Counted from the stretch's first letter, positions 42,619 to 52,124 are shown. The stretch: 64,000 bases of DNA from an uncultured Alphaproteobacteria bacterium (GCA_934254925.1 CAKQMD010000004.1:1-64000); one strand, 5' to 3'. The notes: a model not told the origin generated them from the letters alone. Numbers and translations are program-made.

Positions 42619-44379
42619 ATGTCTTATGACATTTTGTTTCAACGCGCGTTGTCGCTTCATCAGGCGGGGCAATTTGACGACGCGGAGCAATTATACAGGC
42701 AGATTCTGGAGACGGCCCCCGATCAACCGGACGTTTTGAATTTGCTGGGGTTGATCGCCCAGGCCAAAGACTTGCATCTGCAGGCGGCGGAGTTGTTTTA
42801 TCGGGCGGTTAGAAATGCACCGGAGCATGCCCCTTTTTATTTCAATTTGGGAATTTCTCTCAAGGCGTTAAATAAACCGCATGAAGCCATGGAGGCTTTT
42901 CAGAAGGTTTTGCAGTTGCAGCCCGACTTGAAAGAAGCCGAAAATGAACGCGGCAGCGTGCTGATGATGTTGCATGAACCGGAAAAAGCCCGGGAGGCTT
43001 ATCGGCGGGCTTTGCAGCAAGATGAAAATTATGCGTCGGCTCATCTTAATTTGGCTTTGAGCTATTTGCCCGACAATCCGCAAAAAGTTCGCGACAGCTT
43101 GGAAAATTTGTCGCGACGGTTTCCCGACGAGGCTGCCGTTTGGTTTGAATTGGCCCGGCAATATTATGAAGTCGGCAGAGACGGCGAAGCTTGGCAAGCG
43201 GCCGTCAAAGCCAAGGAATTGGCGCCGGCTTCCGACGAAGCAAAAGCCCTTTTGGGGCTGCTTTGCCTTAAAGAACATCAAGATGACAAGGCTGCGATTT
43301 ATTTTGAAAAGGCGCTGCTTCTAAATCCCAAAAATACGCAGGCCATGGTTAATTTGGCCAATATCCGCAGCAATGTCGGAAGCTTTGACCAGGCGGAAGC
43401 CCTGTATAAAAGGGTTTTGGAGCTTGAGCCCAGAAATTTTGACGCCTGTTTTAACTATGCGCACATGCTCTATCGTGCCAAGAGGCTGCCCGAAGCTTTG
43501 GAAATTTACAGAAGTGCCGTCATTTTGAATCCAAAATCGGCAGAAGTCAGCAATAACTTGGGCATTATCATGAAAGATCAGCAGGATTACGAAGAAGCGC
43601 TCGGCTTGTTCTTCAATGCCATGGCTTTGGATCCGGACTTGGAGGCGGCCATGGTGAACGCGGCGGAAACGCTGGTGCTGTATTTTGAAGGAGGACACGA
43701 AAAAGAGGCAGTGCAGATTGCTGAAAACTGGAAAAGGCAAATGCCCGACAATCCTTTTGCCTGCCATGTCTGCTGCGCATTAAAAGGAGAAAACTGTGAA
43801 GATAATCTCGAGTATAGTCAGAGGCTGTTTGACAATTTTGCTGATCATTACGAGCCTGTTATGCAAAATTTGGATTACAACTTGCCGGGAACTTTGGCAG
43901 CAATTATTGGAGATGCTGAAGCTGCCATTGTGGATCTGGGGTGCGGTTCGGGGCTTTTGGGAGAAGCGCTCAAAGAAAAAGGGAAAGAACTCGTCGGCGT
44001 AGACCTGTCGGCCAAGATGCTGGCTCTGGCCGAGAAGAAAAAAACTTATAAAAAACTGGTGCTAAGCGATGCCGTTTCTTTTATGAAAAGCCGTCCCAAA
44101 GCCGATTTGGTGGTTATGGCCGACGTTTTGGGCTATATCGGCGACCTTGGCGAACTCTTTACTCTGCTGAAGGGATATAAGGTTTTGTTTTCCGTTGAAG
44201 CTTTGCAAGACAGCGATCAAAATTTTGTATTGAATGCCGGCGGACGTTATCAACATAGTGAAAAATATATACGAAATCTCTTGGAAAATAACGGATTTCG
44301 TGACATCATAATACAAAAGGCCGTCTTTAGAAAAGAAAAAGGAAAAGATGTTCCGGGCCTTATTGTCAGCGGAGAATAG
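42619..44379 (+). CDS. TPR-repeat protein with C-terminal SAM-dependent methyltransferase domain
   Basis: A 586-residue fusion. Residues 1-370 contain about ten tetratricopeptide repeats (LHQAGQFDDAEQLYRQILETAPDQPDVLNLLG and similar). Residues 395-586 are a class I methyltransferase with motif I VDLGCGSGLLG, post I VGVDLSAKMLALA and VVMADVLGYIGDL. TPR-methyltransferase fusions of this kind are common in alphaproteobacteria; the methyl acceptor is unknown. The ATG at 42619 follows AAGGAGCTTTGAG. The Nudix gene follows 2 bases later, so they are co-transcribed. Confidence 0.9.
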   Translation: MSYDILFQRALSLHQAGQFDDAEQLYRQILETAPDQPDVLNLLGLIAQAKDLHLQAAELFYRAVRNAPEHAPFYFNLGISLKALNKPHEAMEAFQKVLQLQPDLKEAENERGSVLMMLHEPEKAREAYRRALQQDENYASAHLNLALSYLPDNPQKVRDSLENLSRRFPDEAAVWFELARQYYEVGRDGEAWQAAVKAKELAPASDEAKALLGLLCLKEHQDDKAAIYFEKALLLNPKNTQAMVNLANIRSNVGSFDQAEALYKRVLELEPRNFDACFNYAHMLYRAKRLPEALEIYRSAVILNPKSAEVSNNLGIIMKDQQDYEEALGLFFNAMALDPDLEAAMVNAAETLVLYFEGGHEKEAVQIAENWKRQMPDNPFACHVCCALKGENCEDNLEYSQRLFDNFADHYEPVMQNLDYNLPGTLAAIIGDAEAAIVDLGCGSGLLGEALKEKGKELVGVDLSAKMLALAEKKKTYKKLVLSDAVSFMKSRPKADLVVMADVLGYIGDLGELFTLLKGYKVLFSVEALQDSDQNFVLNAGGRYQHSEKYIRNLLENNGFRDIIIQKAVFRKEKGKDVPGLIVSGE

Positions 44380-44381
44380 AC

Positions 44382-45017
44382 ATGTTTATCGATATTTATG
44401 ACGAACAAATGCACCTTTTGGGAAAAGCCAGCCTTGAACAGGCGCATCATGAAGGATTGTGGCACAGGGTCTTTCACTGCTGGATTGTTAAGCCGGGAAA
44501 GGACGGGAATCATAAAGTTTGGCTGCAGCTGCGCAGCAAAGAAAAGCCCAATTCCCCTAACCTGCTTGGGGTTTCGGCCGCAGGGCATCTTGAAAGCGGT
44601 GAAACGGCTCGCGACGGGATCAAAGATATTGAAAAGGAGTTGGGGCTGAGCGTTGATTTCAGCCGTTTGACAAAGTTGTTTACCGATCGCCGGGTGACTG
44701 ACCGGCAGGATTACCATAACCGAGAGTTTAATCCGACTTATGTTTTGGAAACGGAAGCCAAGCTTGAAGATCTGACGCTGCTTCCCGGGGAAGTGGATGG
44801 CGTGTATGTGGCAAAGATTGACGATGTGGCAGACTTATTTAAGGGAAAATGCGACAGTATTGCGAGCATTGGGCGAATCAGACTAGATGACGGCAGTTAC
44901 AAGTCGGAAATCCGCTATGTCGAGGCAAAAGACTTTGTGGCGGCGGACAAAGCCTATTATATTAAGGTTATGGACATGTTGCAGCGTTATTGCGACAATT
45001 GCGGAAAAGTGTCCTGA
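44382..45017 (+). CDS. Nudix hydrolase, isopentenyl-diphosphate isomerase-like subfamily
   Basis: A 211-residue protein starting FIDIYDEQMHLLGKASLEQAHHEGLWHRVFHCWI, typical of the IDI/YfcD Nudix group. The Nudix box reads GHLESGETARDGIKDIEKELGL; the spacing is one residue shorter than the textbook box and one of the metal-binding Glu positions is changed to Lys. The substrate is unknown; members cleave nucleoside diphosphates linked to another group. The C-terminal half carries the subfamily extension. Confidence 0.85.
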   Translation: MFIDIYDEQMHLLGKASLEQAHHEGLWHRVFHCWIVKPGKDGNHKVWLQLRSKEKPNSPNLLGVSAAGHLESGETARDGIKDIEKELGLSVDFSRLTKLFTDRRVTDRQDYHNREFNPTYVLETEAKLEDLTLLPGEVDGVYVAKIDDVADLFKGKCDSIASIGRIRLDDGSYKSEIRYVEAKDFVAADKAYYIKVMDMLQRYCDNCGKVS

Positions 45018-45026
45018 GAGCACGAA

Positions 45027-45058
45027 AAACCGTCCTTAAAATGTTTTAAGGACGGTTT
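45027..45058. terminator. Bidirectional terminator
   Basis: A perfect 15-bp stem (aaaccgtccttaaaa and its complement) with a two-base loop lies between the convergent Nudix and outer-membrane protein genes. It can serve both. Confidence 0.8.
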
Positions 45059-45087
45059 ACTTTATAAGGAATTTATCGGTTTAGAGT

Positions 45088-45633
45088 TTAGAAGGTGTAT
45101 CTTACACCGGCAGTGACTTCGTTAAAGTTGTTGAGATGTGCCATGCCGACATAGTTGTAGCGGGCCATGACACGGGCGGCAAAGTGATCGGTGAAGTTGT
45201 ATTGGGCACCGATACCGGCACGGTAGCCGATTTTGCCTTTTGAGGTTTTGCCGTCAATCTTTTTATGATCTGTTTCATAGTCGGCAATACCCAAAGAAGC
45301 CAACAAATCAAATTTTTGAGCAGTGTCTATCGGCATATAGCCATAGACATCAATACCATAGGCATGGAATTTGAATTTTTCAATGCCGTCCGGCCGATGG
45401 CTTTTTCTTTCTCCGGCTTGCTGATAGAAAGCTTCCAATCCAAGATAATCACCCATTCTGGTACCAACGTTGATAATGCCGGAGTTAAAACCGTCATCCA
45501 TGTTTTTGGCATCTTTTTTGAAATCGGCTTTGTCATAGGCATAATCCAATCCGACGTACGGACGGAATTCCTGTGCTTGAACAGCTGCCGAAAACAAGCA
45601 GGCAACGCCGGCTAAAAGTAACGTTTTTTTCAT
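45088..45633 (-). CDS. Outer-membrane beta-barrel protein (8-strand type)
   Basis: A 181-residue exported protein: signal peptide ending AAVQA (residues 1-20), alternating beta-strands (RPYVGLDYAYDKADF; YLGLEAFYQQAGERK; GAQYNFTDHFAARVMARYNYV) and a C-terminal Phe in TAGVRYTF, the BAM recognition signature. It resembles small OmpA/Opa-like porins or adhesins. It is about half identical to the next gene upstream; the two are tandem duplicates. Confidence 0.88.
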   Translation of the reverse strand: MKKTLLLAGVACLFSAAVQAQEFRPYVGLDYAYDKADFKKDAKNMDDGFNSGIINVGTRMGDYLGLEAFYQQAGERKSHRPDGIEKFKFHAYGIDVYGYMPIDTAQKFDLLASLGIADYETDHKKIDGKTSKGKIGYRAGIGAQYNFTDHFAARVMARYNYVGMAHLNNFNEVTAGVRYTF

Positions 45634-45745
45634 CTTATAAACTCCAAAATATATAGTTGTTTCTTTCGTCCCTGCTATAAAATTTTATAGCTTCAAGAGT
45701 ATAGATAATCGGTTTTTGCGCATTTTAAAGGGGCGGAGTAAAAAA

Positions 45746-45774
45746 ACTGCCCCGTAAAAATTTTACGGGGCAGT
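45746..45774 (-). terminator. Terminator after the second beta-barrel gene
   Basis: The GC-rich stem actgccccgtaaaa and its complement is followed on the minus strand by seven T. It separates the two tandem genes, so each may have its own promoter. Confidence 0.8.
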
Positions 45775-45802
45775 CCTTAAAGGAATTTACATTAACATGT
45801 CA

Positions 45803-46360
45803 TTAGAAGGTGTATCTTACACCGGCAGTGACTTCGTTAAAGTTGTTCAGGTGGGCTGTTCCGACATAGTTGTAACGGCCCATGATACGAGCGGCAAAGT
45901 TTTCGGTGAAGTTGTATTGAGCACCGATACCGGCACGGTAACCAACGCGTTTTTGAGTCAATTTCGCATCCGGCCCTTTTAATTTCATGTCATAAACGGC
46001 GGCACCCAGAGAAGCCAACAAGTCAAACTTCTTTTCGCAGCCGAGCGGCAGATAGCCGTATGCATCCAAACCGTAAGCCTGGAATTTTGCAGACAGGTTG
46101 TAGTCTTCAAATTTGGTTTTTCTTTCGTCAGAAAGCTGATAGAAAGCTTCCAAACCAAAGTAGTCGCCCATTCTGCTACCGACGTTGATGATACCGGAGT
46201 TGAAACCGTCTTTCAAATCTTTTGCGTCTTTTTTGAAATCAGCTTTATCATAGGCATAGTCCAATCCGATATAGGGACGGACTTCAGACATATAGTCCTG
46301 TGCCTGGGCAGAAACTGAAAATAAGCAGGCTACTCCTGCAAGCAATAATGTTTTTTTCAT
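45803..46360 (-). CDS. Outer-membrane beta-barrel protein, paralogue
   Basis: A 185-residue paralogue with signal peptide (MKKTLLLAGVACLFSVSAQA), the same strand pattern and the same final segment NNFNEVTAGVRYTF. Differences cluster in the loops, for example KFEDYNLSAKFQAYG against SHRPDGIEKFKFHAYG, as expected of surface-exposed regions. The two genes share almost identical 3' ends and signal peptides. Confidence 0.88.
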   Translation of the reverse strand: MKKTLLLAGVACLFSVSAQAQDYMSEVRPYIGLDYAYDKADFKKDAKDLKDGFNSGIINVGSRMGDYFGLEAFYQLSDERKTKFEDYNLSAKFQAYGLDAYGYLPLGCEKKFDLLASLGAAVYDMKLKGPDAKLTQKRVGYRAGIGAQYNFTENFAARIMGRYNYVGTAHLNNFNEVTAGVRYTF

Positions 46361-46547
46361 CTTATAAACTCCATTATAAAATTGATTCTAAATATTTTTC
46401 TAAACTCTAAACAGCTGACTTCAGCGGTTTATGTCGTCGTACATAATCCTTTAACGATAGATTTAAAGGGGTGACAACAAAAATAATATATGCTAAAGTA
46501 GTAAACAAATTATTACCAACTATTAATTTAAAACTAAGAGCTATATA

Positions 46548-47186
46548 ATGACTTTTGATTGTCCGCCTCAAAATTGCTGCAAATGCCCGAGATTGGTTGC
46601 TTTTCGGGAAGAAAACATTAAGAAGTTTCCTCATTATTATAACGGAGCCGTTCCGCCTTTCGGTGATTTGGACTCCGAAATTTTAATTGTCGGTTTGGCT
46701 CCCGGGTTGAACGGCGCCAACCAGACCGCCCGTCCCTTTACCAATGATTATGCCGGTGACGTTTTATATCCGATTCTTAAGGAGTTCGGCCTGGCCGAAG
46801 GAAACTACGCCAAAAGGAAAGACGACGGCTTTCGGCTTAAAAACGTCAGAATCACCAATTCTGTTCGTTGTGTGCCGCCGCAAAACAAAGTTACCGGCGA
46901 TGAGGTGAAAACCTGCGGGAAATATCTGATTGACGAAATAAGCGACATGAAAAAACTCAAAATTATCCTGACGCTCGGTGCCGTGGCGCATAATGCGGTT
47001 TTAGGCGTTCTGGGATACAAGAAGGCTGCTTTCAAATTTGTGCATAATGCCGTGCATCGTTTGGACAAGCATGGCCTGTATATGGTCAACTCCTATCATA
47101 CGTCGCGTTATAACATCAATACCGGGGTGTTGACCGAAGACATGTTTAAGGATGTTATCAGGCATTTGTTGACACTTTTGTCTTAA
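46548..47186 (+). CDS. Uracil-DNA glycosylase, family 5 (UdgB-like)
   Basis: A 212-residue iron-sulfur DNA glycosylase that removes uracil and other deaminated bases. Candidate cluster cysteines are in CCKCPRL near the N-terminus, VRCVPPQNK and VKTCGKYL. Motif 1 reads GLAPGLNGANQTARPF (no catalytic Asp, as in family 5); motif LTLGAVAHNAV and the C-terminal NSYHTSRYNINTG are present. It overlaps no neighbour and converges on rnfA. Confidence 0.9.
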   Translation: MTFDCPPQNCCKCPRLVAFREENIKKFPHYYNGAVPPFGDLDSEILIVGLAPGLNGANQTARPFTNDYAGDVLYPILKEFGLAEGNYAKRKDDGFRLKNVRITNSVRCVPPQNKVTGDEVKTCGKYLIDEISDMKKLKIILTLGAVAHNAVLGVLGYKKAAFKFVHNAVHRLDKHGLYMVNSYHTSRYNINTGVLTEDMFKDVIRHLLTLLS

Positions 47187-47197
47187 AAAACGGCTTT

Positions 47198-47773
47198 TTA
47201 ATTGCCAATCCCGGCGAAGCCCATAAAAGCCAAAGACAATAGTCCGGCGCTGATCAACGCAATCGGCGTTCCCTGCAGAGCACGGGGTAAAGAGGTCAAG
47301 GCCAAGCGTTCACGGATGCCGGCAAAAAGGACAATCGCCAGCGTAAAGCCCATTGAATTGGCTAAAGCAAAGCAGACTGCCTCCAACAGGTCGAGTTCTT
47401 TTTGCGTGGCTAAGATGGCGACTCCGAGGACGGCACAGTTGGTGGTGATCAGCGGCAAAAAAATGCCCAAGGCCTGATACAGTGTCGGCGCCGTTTTCTT
47501 TAACACCATTTCTACCATTTGTACCATGGCGGCAATGACCAAGATGAAAACCAAGGTGGTCATGAAGGTCAGCTGATGAGGAATCAGCAATTGGTAATAG
47601 ATCAGATAGGTAACCAAGGTTGACAAGGTGATGACGAACATGACTGCCAGTCCCATGCCGAAAGATGTGGAGATTCGTTTGGAAACGCCGAGAAACGGGC
47701 AAATTCCCAAAAACTGGGACAAGACGATGTTGTTGACAAAGACGGCGGTTATGAAAATCATTAAATAAGTCAT
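47198..47773 (-). CDS. rnfA: Rnf/Rsx complex subunit A
   Basis: A 191-residue inner-membrane protein with six hydrophobic segments and the paired motifs NNIVLSQFLGICPFLGVSKR and TNCAVLGVAIL, where the Cys residues are thought to hold an iron-sulfur centre between RnfA and RnfE. Last gene of the rnf cluster; its start abuts the end of rnfE. Confidence 0.96.
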   Translation of the reverse strand: MTYLMIFITAVFVNNIVLSQFLGICPFLGVSKRISTSFGMGLAVMFVITLSTLVTYLIYYQLLIPHQLTFMTTLVFILVIAAMVQMVEMVLKKTAPTLYQALGIFLPLITTNCAVLGVAILATQKELDLLEAVCFALANSMGFTLAIVLFAGIRERLALTSLPRALQGTPIALISAGLLSLAFMGFAGIGN

Positions 47774-48369
47774 TATCTAACTCCCCGCAAACGGTTAACC
47801 AAAACGATCAGTCCCGCCAAGGCCAGGAAGGCTCCCGGCGGCATGATGAACAAAAGCAGAGTGGCGCTGTCTTCCGGCAGAAAACGCCATCCGAACAGAG
47901 AGCCGGATCCCAGAATTTCTCGAACTATTCCAAGGGAAGTCAGGCCGATCGTGAAGCCCAACCCCATGCCGACGGCATCATAGAAAGACTGCAATAAGTC
48001 GTTTTGGGAGGCAAAAGCTTCCGCCCGACCAAGAATGATGCAATTGACGACGATTAGGGGGATGAAAATTCCCAGAGCCGCATGCAGCACTGGCAAATAT
48101 GCGGCCATAAGCAGGTCAACCACCGTGACAAAAGAAGCAATGATGACAATATATGAGGGAATCCGCACTTGAGCCGGAATCCAATTCTTGACGGAGGAAA
48201 TGGCCAAATTTGACAATATAAGCACAAACAAGGTTGCCAAGCCCATTCCCAAACCGTTTGAAGCCGAAGTAGTTACGCCTAAGGTCGGACACATTCCCAA
48301 CAGCATCACAAATGTGGGATTTTCTCGGAAAATGCCGCGGGTCAGATTTTGATAAGAAGTTTTATCCAT
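47773..48369 (-). CDS. rnfE: Rnf/Rsx complex subunit E
   Basis: A 198-residue membrane protein, a paralogue of RnfA: FRENPTFVMLLGMCPTLGVTTSASNGLGMGLA and VVNCIILGRAEAFASQN. Six hydrophobic segments. It sits 2 bases after rnfG and one base overlaps rnfA. Confidence 0.96.
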   Translation of the reverse strand: MDKTSYQNLTRGIFRENPTFVMLLGMCPTLGVTTSASNGLGMGLATLFVLILSNLAISSVKNWIPAQVRIPSYIVIIASFVTVVDLLMAAYLPVLHAALGIFIPLIVVNCIILGRAEAFASQNDLLQSFYDAVGMGLGFTIGLTSLGIVREILGSGSLFGWRFLPEDSATLLLFIMPPGAFLALAGLIVLVNRLRGVR

Positions 48370-48371
48370 GG

Positions 48372-48971
48372 CTAGCGTCCTGTGTTGCTAAAGTTGTTAT
48401 AGGCGTTGTTGGCTTTTTTTATGGCATCAATTACCGCGCGGGAACTGATGGTTGCTGCCGTAACGGCATCGATCTCGCCGCCGTCCTGTCTGACCTTGAA
48501 AAATGGTCGTTGCGGATTGAGACCGTGAAACTGTTTTTTGAATTTGTCTTCGCTGATTTTGGTTCCCAAGCCCGGCGTTTCCTTTTGATCGGTGATTTCG
48601 TAGCTATTGACGCTGCCGTCAAGGAAGAGGCCGACGATCATTTCCAAACGGCCGCCAAAAGCTTTGTCGGAAAAGGTTTTTATGGCAACAGAGGTGATGA
48701 CACCGTTTTTGCGCGCCGGAAAAAGCTCAAATTTTTGTGTTGGATCATGCGGTGCGCTGATCAGCATCCTTTCCTCAAAAGGATTGTTGTCAAAGTCATC
48801 ATAAACCACGCGGGAGATCGCTTCCAATTCACGTTGTTTTTTGGCTTCAGCAATCGGTCCGGCGGTTATTTTATGCGTGTAGCCGAGAACAATCGCCGAC
48901 AAGACGGCAATTACCGTCAAAACGGCCGTCATGTTAAACAAACTTGATTTTATCGGTTGGGATTTTCTCAC
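48372..48971 (-). CDS. rnfG: Rnf/Rsx complex subunit G
   Basis: A 199-residue protein with one N-terminal membrane helix and a periplasmic FMN-binding domain. The covalent flavin Thr is expected in DAVTAATISSRAV (canonical D-x-S-G-A-T). The GTG at 48971 is preferred because AAGAGGTAAAACC precedes it; an open extension to 49019 overlaps rnfD. ApbE at 53565 would attach the FMN. Confidence 0.94.
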   Translation of the reverse strand: MRKSQPIKSSLFNMTAVLTVIAVLSAIVLGYTHKITAGPIAEAKKQRELEAISRVVYDDFDNNPFEERMLISAPHDPTQKFELFPARKNGVITSVAIKTFSDKAFGGRLEMIVGLFLDGSVNSYEITDQKETPGLGTKISEDKFKKQFHGLNPQRPFFKVRQDGGEIDAVTAATISSRAVIDAIKKANNAYNNFSNTGR

Positions 48972-48975
48972 GGTT

Positions 48976-49956
48976 TTACCTCTTTGTTCCAAAGACCCGA
49001 GGATGACAATATTTGTCAATCAGCGGGACAAAAGCGTTCATAATCAAAATCGCAAAAGAAACGCCTTCAGGATAAGCGCTCCACAAACGAATAACCACGG
49101 TCAGGACGCCGCAGCCGACGGCAAAGATCACCTGTCCTTTTTTGCTCATCGGCGAAGTGACGTAGTCTGTTGCCATAAAAACGGCGCCGAGCATCAGACC
49201 GCCGGACAGAAGATGCGTCACCGGCTCATAGCGGAGGTCTCCGGTTTTGAGCCAGAGAATGCCGGTAATCATAAAGACGGTTGCAATATAATAAAACGGA
49301 ATATGCCAGGTAATGACGCGGCGGTAGAGCATGTAGAGCAGTCCCAACAACAAAGCCAGCGCCGAGACCTCTCCTAAAGAACCGCCGGTGTAGCCTACGA
49401 ACATTTGCCAGTAGTCAGGCAGGTTTCCGCTTAATGCCGTGGCGGAGGTTTGGGCATCCAGATGTTTGATAATGCCAAGGGTGGTTGCCGACGTCTGCAT
49501 GTCGACGTTCCAAAAGTCCAGCCAACGAGGCTGAGGCCAATGCGTCATGGCAACGGGAAAGGAAATGAACAAAAAGACGCGGCCGACCAATGCCGGATTG
49601 AAAATGTTTTTTCCCAAACCGCCAAAACACATTTTGGCAACGCCGATTGCCATGGCGCAGCCGCAAAGAATCATCCAAACCGGCATGGAACTCGGCAGAT
49701 TGAATGCCAGCAGCAGCCCGGTAATGATTGCAGAGTTGTCGCCGACGGTTGGCGGGATTTTGAGCAGATAACGGGTAATCAGGTATTCGCACAAGACGCA
49801 GCCGGCGACTGAAGTCAAAATGACCTTGAGCGCACCGACGCCGAAAAAGGCAACGGCGACAACGGCAGCGGGCATCAGAGCAATAATAACGTCACGCATC
49901 AAGTCCGACGTTTTGACCGGCGAACTCATGTGGGGAGCAGATGAAACTTTAAGCAT
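48976..49956 (-). CDS. rnfD: Rnf/Rsx complex subunit D
   Basis: A 326-residue membrane protein with several helices (GVGALKVILTSVAGCVLCEYLI, MAIGVAKMCFGGLGKNIFNPALVGR) and a periplasmic flavinylation segment. Two near-identical patches occur: DMQTSATTL and DAQTSATAL, 15 residues apart, where other RnfD proteins have one D-x-V-T-G-A-T-P-L. The family role is electron transfer coupled to sodium or proton movement. Confidence 0.95.
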   Translation of the reverse strand: MLKVSSAPHMSSPVKTSDLMRDVIIALMPAAVVAVAFFGVGALKVILTSVAGCVLCEYLITRYLLKIPPTVGDNSAIITGLLLAFNLPSSMPVWMILCGCAMAIGVAKMCFGGLGKNIFNPALVGRVFLFISFPVAMTHWPQPRWLDFWNVDMQTSATTLGIIKHLDAQTSATALSGNLPDYWQMFVGYTGGSLGEVSALALLLGLLYMLYRRVITWHIPFYYIATVFMITGILWLKTGDLRYEPVTHLLSGGLMLGAVFMATDYVTSPMSKKGQVIFAVGCGVLTVVIRLWSAYPEGVSFAILIMNAFVPLIDKYCHPRVFGTKR

Positions 49957-49959
49957 CGT

Positions 49960-51288
49960 TTAGTTCTTCCTCGTCTTTTTTAGTTCCATTTTCGAGAGTT
50001 TGCAATAATCCAGCAGCGGAATCCTTCCGGGGCAAGTGTAAGCACAGGAACCGCATTCTATACAATCCAAGACATGAAGGCCTTTGACCTCTTCAAACAT
50101 GTTTTCCCGAGCATAGCGGGCAATGGCAAAAGGTTCCAGTCCAACGGGGCAGACTTCGACGCATTTGCCGCAGCGAATGCAGCTTTGCTCGTTTTCCTTA
50201 TGAGATATGTAATCGGAAAGCAGCAAAATTCCCGAGGTCAGCTTGGTGATCGGTGCCTTGAGGTTGACAGCGGAAGTTCCCATCATCGGGCCGCCGAAGA
50301 CGACCTGAGCGACGTCGGGCGACAGCCCTCCGGCCTTTTCAATCAGATAAGAGGCCGGTGTCCCTACCCGCACCCTGAAGTTTCCGGGATTGGTGCACAA
50401 ATCTCCGCTGACGGTTACAATGCGCTCGTAGAGCGGCTTGTTTTTCATGACCATTTCGTAAACGGCGTGAACGGTGCCGACGTTTTGGACAATGCAGCCG
50501 ACGTCTATCGGCAAGCGGCCTGAGGGTACTTCGCGGCCGGTTATGGTCTTAATCAGTTGTTTTTCGGCGCCTTGAGGATATTTGGTCTTACAGACCGCGA
50601 CATTGACGCCGACATAGCGTTTGGTGACTTTAGTCATTGTTTGAATAGCTTCGGGCTTGTTTTCGTCGATGGCGACCACGGCGTTTTGGATCCCCAAAGC
50701 CTTGTTAATGATTTTGGCACCGATGACGATTTGTTCCGCTTTTTCGATCATCAGTCGGTCATCTGCCGTCAGCCAAGGTTCACATTCTATTCCGTTGAGG
50801 ATGAGATATTCGGCTTTTTTGCCCTCCGGCAGCGTGGTTTTGATCGGGGTCGGATAACCGGCGCCGCCCATTCCGACAATACCGCCTTCGCGAATTTTTG
50901 CGACAATTTCCATCGCTGTGTAGGGAATCTCGTTGATAATGTCGGGACTTCGGTCAATCGAGGGTTCGTATTCGTCGCCTTCGACACGAATCGTGATCAT
51001 GTTTTCTTCGTATCCGAACTCTCCTTCTATCGGTTCCACTTTCAGTACTTCTCCGGAAACCGAAGAATGAACGTCAGAGGAGACGACGCCGTCCGAATCT
51101 GCCAGCAAGGTGCCGACCTTGACTTTGTCGCCTTTGGCAACTAAAATTTTGGCCGGGGTGCCGATGTGTTGCTTAACCGGGATGTAGACGGTTTCCGGTA
51201 AACCGGCATCAACAATGGGACTGTTTGAGGTTATTTTATGTTTTTCCGGGTGAATACCGCCTAGCGGGAAGGTCTTGTTGCTGGTCAT
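49960..51288 (-). CDS. rnfC: Rnf/Rsx complex subunit C
   Basis: A 442-residue subunit that takes electrons from or gives them to NADH. The N-terminal part has GGIHPEKHK; GMGGAGYPTPIKTTLP is the FMN/NADH-binding stretch. Two 4Fe-4S motifs follow (CIRCGKCVEVCPVG and CIECGSCAYTCPGRIP). It overlaps rnfB by 4 bases. The long C-terminal repeat of the E. coli homologue is absent. Confidence 0.96.
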   Translation of the reverse strand: MTSNKTFPLGGIHPEKHKITSNSPIVDAGLPETVYIPVKQHIGTPAKILVAKGDKVKVGTLLADSDGVVSSDVHSSVSGEVLKVEPIEGEFGYEENMITIRVEGDEYEPSIDRSPDIINEIPYTAMEIVAKIREGGIVGMGGAGYPTPIKTTLPEGKKAEYLILNGIECEPWLTADDRLMIEKAEQIVIGAKIINKALGIQNAVVAIDENKPEAIQTMTKVTKRYVGVNVAVCKTKYPQGAEKQLIKTITGREVPSGRLPIDVGCIVQNVGTVHAVYEMVMKNKPLYERIVTVSGDLCTNPGNFRVRVGTPASYLIEKAGGLSPDVAQVVFGGPMMGTSAVNLKAPITKLTSGILLLSDYISHKENEQSCIRCGKCVEVCPVGLEPFAIARYARENMFEEVKGLHVLDCIECGSCAYTCPGRIPLLDYCKLSKMELKKTRKN

Positions 51289-52124
51289 AGGGATTTTTCC
51301 TCAGAACATTTGGTGCAGACAATTGCTCCGGTCGGACAGGCTTTGACCAAAGCGGCGCCGTATTCGTCTGCCGAAACTGTCGTCGGGATGTAGGACAGAT
51401 TGTTTTCGATTTTGATTTCAGGGTTAATTTTGGCGCATTTCATACAGCCGATGCAGGCAACTGCGCAGTTCTTTTTGGCAATGGCGCCTTTTTGCGTATT
51501 GCGGCAAGCGACATAAACCCGATTGCCGTTAGCTCCTTTGGGGCGGATTTCAAACAATTCGCGCGGGCAGACTTTGACGCAGGCGCCGCAAGCGGTGCAC
51601 TTTTCTTCGTCAACGACGGGAATACCGGTGATGGCATCAACGGAGAGTGCTCCGAACTTGCAGACTTTGACGCAGTCGCCCAAGCGTAGGCAACCTGTCG
51701 GGCAGCCGCTTTGGCCACTGGAAACCCGGGCGGCAATCCGACAATTTTTCAATCCTTCGTAAGCAACTTTCGCCGGGGCATTTTGACAAGTGCCGTTGCA
51801 ACGCAGAACGGCAACTCCGGGATCTTTGACGGAGGCTTCGTATCCCAAAAGAGAGGCTATCTTTCCCATAACCGCCGCGCCGCCGACGGGGCAATAGAGT
51901 TCGGAAAAACCAGCTTCGTCGACGCCGGCGCAGGCCGTGGCAAAATCCTTGCAGCCGGCTTTGCCGCAGGCGCCGCAGTTGGCCTGAGGCAAAAGGTTGC
52001 TTATCTGATCGATTTTGGGGTTTTCTTCAACGGCAAATTTTCTTGAAACCAGATATAAAACCAAAGCCGCCGCCAAAGCAATGCCACCTAAGAGAACTAC
52101 GTTAAACAAGATTGTGTTATCCAT
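51285..52124 (-). CDS. rnfB: Rnf/Rsx complex subunit B
   Basis: A 279-residue ferredoxin-like subunit. An N-terminal membrane anchor (residues 8-26) is followed by the 4Fe-4S motif NCGACGKAGCKDFATAC, an HHxCGxC-like middle region and further Cys-rich clusters (CTACGACVKVCPR, CIGCMKCAKI, CTKCSEEK). It overlaps rseC by one base and rnfC by 4. Confidence 0.96.
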   Translation of the reverse strand: MDNTILFNVVLLGGIALAAALVLYLVSRKFAVEENPKIDQISNLLPQANCGACGKAGCKDFATACAGVDEAGFSELYCPVGGAAVMGKIASLLGYEASVKDPGVAVLRCNGTCQNAPAKVAYEGLKNCRIAARVSSGQSGCPTGCLRLGDCVKVCKFGALSVDAITGIPVVDEEKCTACGACVKVCPRELFEIRPKGANGNRVYVACRNTQKGAIAKKNCAVACIGCMKCAKINPEIKIENNLSYIPTTVSADEYGAALVKACPTGAIVCTKCSEEKSL

